DNA of 64,000 nucleotides from Manihot esculenta. Lineage: Eukaryota; Streptophyta; Magnoliopsida; Malpighiales; Euphorbiaceae. Shown here piece by piece: positions 42,200 to 54,009 of this stretch; within the stretch, counting starts at the first letter, position 1; each line of letters begins with the position of its first letter. The notes below the pieces were generated by a model, which made no database searches, was not told the origin of the DNA, and saw only the letters and a program-made list of their open reading frames with translations. The position numbers were made by a program, and so were the translations under genes. The stretch covers positions 62,001 to 126,000 of the forward strand of contig NC_035168.2 of assembly GCF_001659605.2 (NCBI RefSeq), given 5' to 3'.

Positions 42200-44560
42200 C
42201 CAACTTCTTTCAGCAGATAATAATTCATCCATAGAATCTCAAAAATTGATTGAATTATGGCCCTGTATTCTGACTCGACACTGAATCTGGATACCTTTTT
42301 TGTTTCTTACTTTTCCAAGATACTAGGTTTCCTCCAACAAACACACAATAGCCCGTAGTCGACCTTCCATCACTTTTGGATCCCGCCCAATCAACATCAG
42401 AAAAACACTCAAGTACAGTATGCCCATGATCACTGTAGAGCATACTGAGTCTAAAGATCCCTTTTATTAACATACAATTTATTCTAGAGCGGCCCAATGT
42501 TTTACCATAAGTGCATATATGAACTGGCTTACAACGCTTACTGCAAAAGCAATATGTGGCTGAGTCATCAGTTCAGCTTTCCAACCAACCTTCTATACCT
42601 CTCTAAATCATCATAATGGTCTTTGTTATCTTTTGTGAGACATAAATTAGGAATCATTTGTATGCTACAGGGTTTAGCTCCCATCTTTCCATTTTCTGCA
42701 AGTAAGTCAATAATATACTTCCTCTGAGACAGGAAAATTCCTTTTTTAATCCTTAAGACTTCAAATCCTAAGAAATACTTAAGCTGACCCAAGTCTTTGA
42801 TATGAAAACTCGCATGCAAGTAGGTTTTGAGAGAAGAAATCCTTGAATTATCATTTTCTGTAATAACAATGTCATCAACATATACAATAAGGAGAATAAT
42901 ACCAGTATCTAAATTTCTATAGAATACTGAGTGGTCACACTTGCTTTTTTTCAATCCAAATTCTTGAACAACTTCACTGAATTTGCCAAACTATGCACGG
43001 GAACTCTGCTTCAAATCATACAAGAAATTTTTCAAACGGCAGACTTTACCCTACTACCCCTAAGCAACAAATCCTGGTAGTTGCTCTATATACATTTCTT
43101 CTTGAAGATACCATGTAAAAATGCATTCTTGATATCTAACTGGTGTAAAGGCTAGTGCTGAGAAGCAGCTAGGGAGATGAACAAGCGAATTGATGTCATT
43201 TTGATCACAAGAGAAAAAGTGTCAAAATAGTCAACGCCATAGGTTTGTGCATAGCCTTTGGCGACAAGACGACCCCTAAGCCTTGCTATGGAACCATCTA
43301 GATTAACTTTGATGGCAAAAATCCATTTATGGCCTACAGCCTTCTTGCTAAAGGGTAAATCAGCTAGTTCTCAAGTATGATTTTCATTTAGAGTCTTGAT
43401 ATCCTGAAACATTGCATCACGCCATTCAAAATGGACTAGGGCCTCTTTAACTGTCTTAGGTAAAGGAATAAAATTTAGAGAGACAATTAAGGAGGTAGAA
43501 GAAAGAGACAAGTGATCATAAGAAAGTTAGCAACATAATAGGTAGACTTACATTGTCGTTTACCTTTACAAAAACTAATAGGGAGGTCAAGGTCACTCGG
43601 TAGTGGATCCGATGGCGTAGAAGATTTTAGTGCAGAACATGTATCATCAAGTACCGGTCTCCGATAGTAAATTTGAACAACTGGTGGTTTAACAGGAGGT
43701 TGAGTATTAGGAGGAATGTTACCATTAGATTGTGCAGCAAAAGGCACACTCGAGGAGTTCCCACCATCAGATGTGATTCTATAGATGAGTCACTCATTGT
43801 CCTCATCTTAACCAGTAGAAGTTTGTGCAACAGGATAAAAAGGAATTTTCTCAGAAAATGTTACATCTTTTAAGACCATATATTTTTTAAGGTCTAGAGA
43901 ATAACACTGATACCCCTTCTAAATGTGAGAATATCCCAAAAAAAATACACTTTAAAGCTTTAAAATCAAGTTTAGTCACATGAGATCTGACATTCTGAAC
44001 ATAGTAAGTGCTACCAAAAATTCGTGATTCTAGAAGAAATAATAGCTTCTTATTATAGAGAGTATTACCATTTAATACTATGGAGGCCATGTGATTCATT
44101 AGGAAGCATGTAGTAGAGACAACATTAGCCCAAAATTGCATTTGAAATAACAGAGCTCAAGCAATCTCAAGGAAATGTCGATTCTTCTTTTCAGCTACCC
44201 TATTTTGAGTGGGACATTATCTCCAAATATCCGAATGAACTAATTCAAAAACAGACTCAACTTGTTTATTGACTTTAGGACTTAAAGAGTTTTGATGATG
44301 TTTTGCAAAATGATATGACTTACATTTCAATGAAGATACCTCATGAAATTGAGGGCATAACTTCTTTAAAACCGGTAAAAAATGATGCTCCAACCGACAA
44401 TATAGTTAGAACGGAGACATGACATTGGAATAAGTAACAGACCAAGGCACCCATGTATTCAAAATGCAGAGATCTCCAGATATATGTCTTTTACCAATAA
44501 TCAGTTTTGTCATAATATCATAAATGAGATAATGATAAAAAAAAAAAAAAGAAACACAAC
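42200..44560 (-). pseudogene. copia 2 pol remnant (integrase, RT, RNase H)
   Basis: Reading minus: GKRHISGDLCILN (GAG-pre-integrase), degenerate integrase core, and a frame at 44141-43887 for the integrase end (LKCIFFG). A connector lies at 43830-43487. The RT frame 42954-42568 has YVDDIVI and FLGFEVLRIKKGIFLSQRKY. The RNase H frame 42497-42255 has FSDVDWAGSKSDGRSTTGY and LVSWKSKKQ. Stops and frameshifts separate every block. The blocks correspond one to one with those of copia 1. Confidence 0.85.
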
Positions 44561-45077
44561 AATTCAAATACTCCTATACCTTCGAACAAATTAAAGGAAG
44601 ACAACAGAACCTACCTAGTGAATAGTAGGCTGCCACTGAAAACACTTCCCAATCAACATTGAATGGCTGGAATTCTATTGGAGACATGCCGAAAATGGAC
44701 GGGCGATCGTCGAGGAAGAAATCAGAAGACAAACAGATGCCACACGTGCTCTCACATGCCATTGCATGAAACTGAGGCTGATACTTGGATCGACGCATGA
44801 GCACCACTCACGACAGCTCCAATCATCATTTTCTGAGGAACGACCGGAAACGATGTTGTGTCTTTCTGTGCCGGTAGTGAGATCAAACAGACACCCAAAC
44901 TTGGTGATCCAACAACCAGTTTCTCAATCCGAGAAACCCAATAAACAAACACCTAAAATTAGCTTAAAGGCTCTAATATTATATAACAAGACAATAAATA
45001 ATTAGACAATTTTTGTGCATTTTCTCTATTGAAATATGTGTGTTTATATACAGATTAGAAGACTTTATTAAGAAAAC

Positions 45078-45190
45078 TCCTAAAAATCATCTATTAATCA
45101 ATCAATTAATATCACTTAATTTATAAGTAAGGTAACTTCTAAAAATCCTCTATTAATCAATCAATTAATATCACTTAATTTATAAGTATA
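45078..45190. repeat. 59-bp tandem duplication in the copia 2 5' LTR
   Basis: Two near-identical 59-bp units (start 45081 and 45140), each containing AATCAATCAATTAATATCAC. The duplication is absent from the 3' LTR of the same element (41723-41909) and from copia 1. It arose after insertion. Confidence 0.85.
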
Positions 45191-45235
45191 TAATCTCCTT
45201 TAATTATGTAGAAATTATATTCACTATTTATAAAT

Positions 45236-48200
45236 CAAATAATTTTATGATATGTAAAATTTATAACATAAATAAAAATAATTTCATATTTGACTTGCTT
45301 ATCTATTATAATTGATCTGATTATTATTTTGTTAATTATATAAATATAAAGCAAAAACAAATTTTAAATATTTTTAAAATTATTTTAATAAGTATTAATA
45401 TTTTCAATTCGATCGATTAATTTGAAATAAAGTCAACAATATAATTAATTCAAGATTATAGATTTAATAATGTAGTTATTAATTTTTTAATAAAAAATTA
45501 AAGTAATATTATTTATATTAAAATATTACCTAAATAGTTTATTAGTTTTTTTTTAATTATCAAGAATTTTTTGGAAATTATACTACTTAATAATAATAAT
45601 GGGAAAATTATGGTCAAACAACATCTTCATAATTTCTTTTATTTAAACAAAGAAAAGTAACACTTTAAATTTAACTCTTGAATTTAAAAAAAAAACTTAT
45701 TTGATTATTTAATTTTTATTTTAACTTGTTTTATTATGTATCAAATAATTAATTTCAATTTGAATAAATATATAATTATTTATTATTATTATTAAGTTTA
45801 ATTGTAGAATAAGTAATAGTATTTGAATATATAATATAAAAATTAATAAATCGTTTATATTTCTTGAAATTTAAGGAATTATATGTATACATTATCTTTT
45901 AGTATTCAGACATATAACAATTTGATTGTTTAGAATAATCTTATTTATTGAATTCTCTTTTCACAAATAAAGAAAGTTTTACTTGTTATAAATGATTTCT
46001 TTTATGTTACTCAAAATAAAAATAAAAATTTATTATAATGTTTTAAAACTAAATCCAAAATAGTTTTAAAAAACAATTAAATCCAAAATAATTTATGTAC
46101 ATATTCATAATCTATCATTTATTTTTTATTATAATCTTTTTTTATTAAAGTATAAATGATCAAAAATTTTTGAAAGGAAAAAATCACTACTTATTTTAAG
46201 ACAATGATTGAAAATTATTATAGTTATAAATAGAAATTTATTACATCTACTCGCCTAATATAATATAAAGCAACGATTTTTTATTTTTTTATAATTAAAA
46301 AAAAACACGATTAAAATTATAATTTTTTTAAATATAAAATAAACTATTTATTAAAATATATTATTATATATGTAATCAAAATTAATTTTTTTATAATATT
46401 TTTAAATTATCGTTATTTTAATAATATCAAGACAATAATTTTATAACCAATGATATTGTTTTAAAAAATAAATGTTGTGGTGTATTCTTAATTTTATTTT
46501 TTTTATAATATTATAAATTATTGTAAAATATAATAGATTACTATACCATTGTATTTATAGAAAACAACATGTATTGTCTTATTACTACTATTATTATTAT
46601 TATTAATGTTTCTATATCTATAGGTGCAATAAATTTAGTCTTTCAAAATTATGATTAATTAATTAATTAATGTTGTGTTTTTATTTTTAAAAAATTCTTA
46701 TTAATCTAATCAAAATTGAGATAAATAAGAAAAAAGTTTTAAATTTTGTAAAAATTAAAAATATAAAATGCTAAGCAAAAATATAGTTACTTTCTTTTTG
46801 TTTCAGTTTTATTATATATAAAAAAATAAAGATCATAGTTTTTATTTAAATAAAAATGGAAGTAAACTCATTTTTGTATTTAAACTAATTTTCTTTTGCA
46901 ATTTACAATATGTATACTCGTTTTATTCATTATTTAGCTATAAAAAATTCTTTGATATTATAAGTCTATCATAATATCAATGAAAATATTGTATTTGTGG
47001 TATTAAAAAATAAAGTTTGAAATTATTTATCGATACAAGTTATTTAATATTTTATGCTATTAAAATAAATATAAATGTAAAGAATACAGATAGATTATAA
47101 ATTGATAGATATTAAATATAAATTATTAATGATTGTGGTAGCATTTATTTGATAAATTAAATAGCAACGATAGTAAATATGTATATAAATATTAAAATTT
47201 ACTTAATTTAACAAAAGCTAATTCGTGCGTCACCAAAAAAAAAAAAAAGGAGCTAATACGTGTGTATGTGTGTGTGAAGACAACCGGCCTTTTGAACGGA
47301 ATCTTCCCGAGTTATATTCCGTCTTGGTCTCCCTTTCATCATATATATACAATTATACATAATATGTGATATTCATTTGGATTTACGCAGGTCAGGATCA
47401 ACGCAACACGGCTTCTTTTGTAGTTTGTTGGATTATATTCTATCGGTATTTCTGGAAAGTTTTTTAATAGCTTACACTTGCCAATATCTCCACAAAGACA
47501 AAATAGTTTGATTGTCCAAAGAACCTTTGAAGAACCCGCAGACTCTATGGCTCAATTCATATTGTGCGAATAGTGATATTAAAAAACTTAATAATTTTAA
47601 AATACTCATGTGAATTAGTTTTATATGAATTGAATGATTGAAAAAAGTTCACACAACCGACCCTAAACATTGGGATTGTTCCTCTTCGTTCAAATAATAT
47701 AGCATATCTTTTTTTTTTTTTTTGACATCAATGGAAATTGTATTACAAAACTGAAGTTACAATTAGCAAAGAATGATGTTAAGAGAATATGTACAATGTA
47801 TTTTTTTCTCTCTCTAAAGCCTTTAAAAGAGATTCTCTCTTTTCTCTTTCTTTGCTTTTACCTTTTATAAAATTTCTCTCTAATCTTAAAGTTTTCGAGA
47901 TGTTTTTTTACCTAATAAATATTAAAATAATAATAATTCTTAAATCTTGAAAAAAAATCATTTTTTAAACCAGATTATAAACTTTATTTTATTTATAAAG
48001 TACGGTAAACATTTTTTTTAAGAGAAAAGAAGCATAACGCTTTAAAAATGCAGTATTTAAAAAAATTTTAAATAATAATTAATACCTTACCGCACTTATA
48101 AGGTATCATGATTACAGACGCAATGGAAGTCCTCTCACTTATGTCTGCTAACGGTAACTTTATATTAAAACTCAACTTGTCCAAGGGAACGAGTCTTGAT

Positions 48201-48666
48201 GATAAACTGGACGTTAAGGTATCCGGGTCTTCCTTTACTCGAGTAAGACCGTGTTTTCCACTTATCAGATCCCTGTCACATGGACCTATTCTATGGTAAC
48301 AACTCATGGCTTACTTTGGGAGACTCTTGTGTAGCATCAAGGTCCCCTCTGCTGGTCTTCGATTCTTCAGATTTGAATGTGACAATTGTTCTCACGATTT
48401 GGGTTACGTGATTTATGGATATTGATTTTTTTCTAACTCATGCCGCTTTGCCTGTCTAGCTTTTCAATGATGATTTCCCCGTTTCTTGAGCTGTATTTAA
48501 AGTCTACCATCAAAATTATCTTATAAAAACTCTTCTTCTTCCTCAAATATCACTTTTACTCTTAACTGTAATTTTTTGCTTTCAGGAAGACTTGGCCGCT
48601 CCTTTTTTTTCTCGATCGTACTCTTCTTGCTTTCACGGTAATTTCTATTTTCTTTTTTCTCTTAGA
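45236..48666. other. AT-rich intergenic sequence and noncoding flank
   Basis: 45236-47270 is extremely AT-rich, without ORFs or clear repeats. 47271-47760 has mixed composition with an A13 tract at 47234-47246 and a T20 tract near 47710. Around 48000-48105 a TACCGCACTTATAAGGTA-type palindrome resembles the CCGCA stems of the MITE at 21801. 48106-48666 may be the leader or terminal part of the element carrying the pseudogene that follows, but no TIR or LTR border was found. Confidence 0.4.
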
Positions 48667-50565
48667 ATGAATAGTAATACTTCACCTTCTCTTACTCCCA
48701 GTGGAGGTTCCACCTCAAGCTCTTCCTCCGACGGCCTCATCCGTGTCACATTCCCTATCGTTCCATTGAGGAAGGCTCTAGAAAGCGAAGGTAGCTCGAT
48801 TAGTAACATTCCGTTCGTCCTATTAGGGCAAGATGTAGACCATCTTTATGATACATACCAAATTCCTCGAGAGACTTTCTGGGTCTTTGCCCCTTCCCCA
48901 TGCATTCGTGTGAATGACTTGATTCCTGCAGATACTATTATGGTCTTCGAGGAGCAACTGAAGGCGGGTCTTCGGTTTCCCATAGACATGTTTTTCATTG
49001 ATTTCCTTCAGTTTTATAAGCTTTCGGTTGCCCAGTTGCATCCTAATAACTGGAGAATCTTGGTGACTTTTCGGTTCGTCTGTCTTAATAACCACATTGA
49101 ACAGAGCATAGCGCTCTTTTTCCAGTTGTACCAGTTGGGCACTCATAAAAATGAAGAGTTCTGATTTTTTAATGCTGTAAACTCTAGACAATGTTTGACC
49201 GGATATCTTCTTCATTAAAGCGATGGAAAAATAAATTTTTTGTCCTCCGACACTTGATGTCCAAGGATTTTAGACGCCTCCACACGAGTTGAAACCTGTG
49301 GGTGGAGGTGGGGTTCGGCCAAAGAGGGATGAGGACGAGACTTTAGCCTTCCTCTTGATGAAGGCTAGGTCCCTTCAGAAGATGGATATCACTAAGGCAG
49401 TGAGGAGCGTCGTTCTGTCTTAGCAGAATCAATTGCAGGAAAGCCAGTCCGGGGTCCTCACCCACCCAGCCTTAAGGAGAGTGCTTCCCTGGCTGGAGAT
49501 TAGGGTACTTTTCTTTATATATTCTTTTAGATTTCGAACTACCTTACTTACTTTTCAATTTATGCGTATATAGTCGGGTCAGAAAGTAGATTTGCTGAGG
49601 TAGCGCATGCTACCCATAAAGTCAAAGTTGTTGCCGGGGCAACTAGTTCCCCTACTAAGCATGCTCACTAAGAAGAAGAAGTGGTCATGCTTCCTCCTCC
49701 TCCTCCTCCCCAACCTATAGTAGAAGAGTCGGCTCCCTCGCAATCCGAGTCTTCTACTATGGGTGCTTCTATATCTGCCCTAGTTTTCAAGCCTTCTGTT
49801 GCCGTTCCCACTCTTGATGAGCCCTTTTTAGTGAGCATGAGGGTTGACTCCTTATGGCCTCCTATTATTCAGCGCATGGCCTTGGCACTAACTCGGACGC
49901 CTTCTCTCTTTGATGATCCTACCCTAGCCATCCCATTAACCAAGAATGCCTTAAGGCTCAGAAACTGTCGCCACCTGAATGAGCTCTAGACGAATGATCT
50001 TTTGAACCATGCCATGCACTCTACTCTGGAAAGTGCCATTTGTGCCTATGTGGCTAAAGAGCGCAGCAAAGTCTTGAGGGGAAAGTTTGGTGCTCAGGAA
50101 ATGGATAGGAGGCTCCTGGTGGATGAAAGCTCGAGGCTGAAGGCTCAGGTTGACAAAGTGGAAGGCACTATGAAGAATACTCTAAAGCTAATGGACAAAC
50201 TCTAGGCAGACCTAGGTGAGGCCAATGCTTCCCATCTTGTCCTTGAGAATCGGGCTAAAAGTGCTGAGAATCAAGTATCCATTCTTTAGCGTCAAGTGTA
50301 GGAGCTGCAATCTTAGGTGGAGGAAAATCGGGTCACCTTGAACATAATTGCTGAACTAGAGGCCGAGCTTTAAGAGACTGTGGCTGGGGGAGGAGAGATG
50401 TTCATCTAAGGCCAAGATTTTGTGAAGAAAAAGCTAGTAAAGCGATTTCCTTCTAAGAACTTCTATTGGATAGACGACATCCTTCCAGAGGAGGAGGTGG
50501 AGGCCAAGGACAAGCATGAGGAGGGGCAATTAATGATGCTTACTAGGCCTCTGCTGAAAATATAA
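48667..50565 (+). pseudogene. Transposon-derived protein with Transposase_28-like domain, degraded
   Basis: The ATG at 48667 (MNSNTSPSLTPSGGS) opens a frame to 49164 whose second half (ETFWVFAPSPCIRVNDLIP, FPIDMFFIDFLQFYKLSVAQ, NNWRILVTFRFVC) fits the plant 'putative gypsy type transposon' domain (Transposase_28, from memory). Coding then continues in pieces with stops: a Pro-rich piece (49681-49989) and a coiled-coil-like stretch (50002-50565, repeated leucine and charged residues) broken by several TAG/TAA codons. The function of such proteins is unknown; they occur in repeat-rich plant DNA. The copy is a pseudogene. Confidence 0.65.
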
Positions 50566-51084
50566 TAGATATAGAGAATGTTAATATAGTAGAGACTCCT
50601 GAAGTCATCCCTCCCTCTTTTTAATCTTCTGAGGCTTTTAATGAAAAAATATTTTTTGTCAAGTCTTTATTATCTTTGCGTGTGTTGTATGATCAATATT
50701 CATCCGTAATCCTCTTCCCTATATCTATCAACCTAGAAATAATTGATAAAAAATGCTAAGGGATTAACAACTGACCATCATAATAGTGGTAAGAAAAATA
50801 ACTTGAAGACTTTTGAGCATCGGGGCTAATACTCTGACATATGGCCTGGCAGATACCTGCCTTGGGCCTGATTAGTGGGACCATCGCCCGATCTTTTGGC
50901 CTGGCTATACTCACCGTGAATGCCTTAGGCATCAAATGCCTTAGAACTTTTTGTAGATGACTAACACTGGGTAGTTGAGCCAGGCGGAATTTGCTCGTTG
51001 GCTCCTCATTACTGCCTTAGTTAGTTGGACCAATACCTAGTCTTCTGACCTAGTAGAACCCATCTTATTGTTGTTTAGTGGGAC
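50566..51084. other. Noncoding flank left of the Athila-like element
   Basis: No gene. A degenerate direct repeat is visible: TTAGTGGGACCATCGCCCGATC (about 50873) against TTAGTTGGACCAATACCTAGTC (about 51020), with a further TTTAGTGGGAC at the insertion point. GGGAC (51080-51084) would be the left TSD of the Athila-like element; its partner lies beyond the window. Confidence 0.5.
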
Positions 51085-52695
51085 TGATAGAGCATATTTT
51101 AGTCCACTTTATCATGATCTTATTGATGTTTATTTACACCTTTTCTACCTAATTTTGTGGTGTAAATCATGTTTTGCAGATATTAGGTGTAAAGGAACAA
51201 TTTGGAGAAAATGCTCTTAAAAATACCAAAAAGTGCCAAAACTGGAAAAGCCACCTTCGGAAGCACTTTCGAAAGCCAAAAATCAATCATCTTCGGAAGC
51301 ACATTCGGCGGCCGAAAGTCTGGTCCAGAACCGAAAGTGACCCATCTTCGGCGGCACCTTCGGCTGCCGAACCTTCACTCCAGAGCCGAAAGTCCAGCCC
51401 CCGAAACTAAACTTAGGCGGCCGAAAGTCCCTCCGAACAGCCTCCTCCTTGTTCAATAAGCCAAATCTTGATGATCACATGTTTCCCACTTTATGCCATG
51501 CACATTCAATATTCAAATCAAGGCTCCACCTTCCTCTTTAGTGCATGAATAATGTGAAGAAGGCTTCTTGGACACACCTTGGGCAACAACAAAGACCATA
51601 AAGTCCTTGCAACTCCACACATGCACATAGAAGACACAAGGGCACTTTGGGCAATCTCAAAAAGATGCATAGGCATCCAAGAAACCCTAGGCAGCCTCTC
51701 AAGACATATTTAAACATCATATGAAGGCAAGAAGAGGCAGATTTTACATCCACACAATTCCTCCAAGGCTCTCCAAGGCTTCTTCCCTTTGGTTCTTCAT
51801 CTTCTTCCTTTCTTTTCTTTTATTTTCTGTTTTGGTTCAGCCATGAGTGGCTGAAACCCTCATTCTAGTTGAAGTTTGGTTGAAACTAAGGTTGTTTAAA
51901 GGGTTGTGAGATCTGAACATAAAGTGTTTGCTTTTGGTTTGTTCAATATTCATGCAATTGTGCTTAATTCTAAGATTGCTTTGTTGTTTTGATCAAATTG
52001 GCCACTTGATTCTTGATTGCAAAGTTAATTGATTGTTAGTTGAGATATTTTTTAGTCCGTAATTGCTGGAAATATTCTGACCTAAGAACACTTGGTGTAA
52101 AAACTAAGGAATTGCATGATCTAGCAACATCTCATGCGTTTGAGTAGCTAGGGTTGGATCTCTCTCATTCTTTATGCAATTGACAATTATTTTGATGCCT
52201 AAGGCCCAAGGATGCTCCTTGGCAATTTGTTAATTAGTAATTGATTAGAGGACGTTCCCTAATTGATTTAATCTTAAGGAGGGATATGGTGGTGAAAAGC
52301 GTTTTCCACCCCCATAACTAATCTATTGAATCAATCAAGAAAACCTAAGTTTCAATGATCAACCCAAACAACCAAAGTGGATCCATATCTTCAACTAGAA
52401 TTTTCTCATATTGATTTCTTTTTTTATTTTAATTACTTGTTGTTTTAATTGCTTTCGATAGTTGTTAGTCAAATCATCTCAAAACCCCCCTTTTTACCTT
52501 TATTGCACTTTACTTTCATTCAGCTTTCAATTACTTGCTTTCAATTGTGTTTTTAATTAGTTCTCTTGGTCTTGATTGAGAAAAATAAATAGGTAATCAA
52601 TTCTCTGTGGATTCGATCCTTCACCACTATCTGCAGTTGTAAATTGTTGATAACCAAGAAGGTTATTTTTGACCGGCTTTGACAACCGCGAGTCA
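51085..52695 (+). repeat. Athila-like 5' LTR
   Basis: It begins TGATAGAGCATATTTTAGTC and ends CGCGAGTCA, five bases before the PBS. Compared with the 3' LTR, the uninterrupted parts match closely. A block at 51248-51440 consists of TTCGGAAGC, TTCGGCGGCCGAA, CCAGAGCCGAAAGT and related words like those in the gypsy A LTRs, but in the opposite orientation relative to the LTR. A TATTTAAAC TATA-like site follows at about 51707. Confidence 0.88.
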
Positions 52696-52700
52696 AAAAT

Positions 52701-52718
52701 TGGCGCCATTATCGGGGA
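52701..52718 (+). other. Primer binding site (TGGCGCC type)
   Basis: TGGCGCCATTATCGGGGA, the PBS form typical of Athila-like elements (matching Asp-tRNA type primers, TGGCGCCGTTGCCGGGGA, with changes). It starts five bases after the LTR end. Confidence 0.8.
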
Positions 52719-52746
52719 ATTGATTTAACTTGTTTATTTTTCTTTC

Positions 52747-53985
52747 ATGACTAGATCTGAACACAGGGATACTCTGCCCTTTGATCCAGAAATTGAACGC
52801 ACCCTTAGAAAGTTAGGAAAGCGAGCTGCCGAGCATTCTGCCGAACCTTCGGCCGCCGAAACTCCTCTTCATTCGGCCGCCGAACCTTCCTTGCTCCAGC
52901 AACTGAATTTTGCACCAATGGCAGAACCAAATGTACAAGCTGCTGCCCCCAATGGACATGTTGTCCAGAATCAAATAGTTCAAGAAAATTCAGTCATGAG
53001 ACCTCAAGTGCCAAGGGAAAGAACCATGAGAGAGTTAGCAACACCTATAGGTGATCAAGCACCTCTTTGCATCACCTATCCACCTCTTACAGTTCCCTTT
53101 GAACTTAAGACAGGTTTGATTCATCTTCTCCCTAAATTTAGAGGTAGAGAGAATGAAAATCCACACAAGCACTTGAAAGAATTTAATATTGGTTGTTCAT
53201 CTATGAGACCTCAAGGGATCTCTGAAGATCATGTTAAATTGAGAGCTTTTCCCTTCTCATTAGATGACTTTGCTAAAGATTGGTTATTTTATTTGCCACC
53301 TGGATCTATAACTTCTTGGGATGATATGGTCCAAACCTTTCTGGACAAATACTTCCCACCGTCTAAATCAATAGGCATAATAAGAGAAATTACTAGCATA
53401 AGACAGAAACAAACTGAGGACTTATATGATTATTGGGAAAGGTTTGAAAGACTATGTACAGGTTGTCCACAACATGATATGTCAGACAGGTCTCTCATAC
53501 AGTTCTTTTATGGAGGATTGCTCCCATTAGAAAGAAAATTCATAAATGTAGCTTGTGGAGGATCCATTACAGAAAAGACACTAAGGGGGATGAAAGAGTT
53601 GATATCTACCCTTGCAGCCTCATCTAGGCAATATGGAGAAGAAAAACAACTGCAAAGAGCCAATGAGGTAAGTTCCTCCACTATTTCTGAACTAACATCT
53701 GTGATGAAAGATTTTGCCATAGGACTGGTTCAGCAGATTCAAGCAACCCAGCCACCTAGGCCATGTGGTATCTGTTCATATGTAGGACATCCAACTGATC
53801 AATGTCCTACTCTCCAAGAAGACCCCCAGCAAGCAAATGCCATTGGAGGATACAATAACCAGCCCAGACATGATCCGTACTCAATCACTTACAATCCAGA
53901 TTGGAGAGACCACCCCAATTTCAGCTATGGAAGGGCCAACAACACCCAGAACTACCAAAGAAATCAAGCCCAACCAGCACCTTAG
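52747..53985 (+). pseudogene. Athila-like gag
   Basis: 412 codons from ATG 52747 (MTRSEHRDTLPFDPEIE). Residues 30-50 contain SAEPSAAETPLHSAAEPS, encoded by TTCGGCCGCCGAA words. The retrotransposon gag domain runs about 120-290 (AKDWLFYLPPGSITSWDDMV, FLDKYFPPSKS, DLYDYWERFERLC). The zinc knuckle CGICSYVGHPTDQC (CX2CX4HX4C) starts at residue 340. The frame stops at a TAG (53983-53985), but the same phase continues into the protease region, so this TAG interrupts what is normally one polyprotein. It is a mutation or, less likely, a read-through site. Confidence 0.9.
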
Positions 53986-54009
53986 AACTCCAATCAAAGC
54001 CTTGAAAAG

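Larger units (their letters stand above)
41723..45235 (-). mobile_element. copia 2: degenerate Ty1/copia element (minus)
   Basis: 3' LTR 41723-41909 and 5' LTR 44982 to about 45235 are each similar to the copia 1 LTR, including the ATTGATTRATAGA block. A degraded PBS (44969-44981, TAATATTAGAGCC on the minus strand versus TGGTATCAGAGCC; three G-to-A or C-to-T changes) and a degraded polypurine tract near 41910-41925 are visible. The pol remnant covers integrase, RT and RNase H. Gag and protease are missing: the sequence jumps from a leader to the GAG-pre-integrase region near 44570. The outer right border is uncertain. Confidence 0.82.

Noticed and set aside
53983..53985. Programmed stop read-through between gag and protease
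   Set aside because: Possible, but three other in-phase stops in the same polyprotein make simple mutation the better reading; kept only as a test in the findings.
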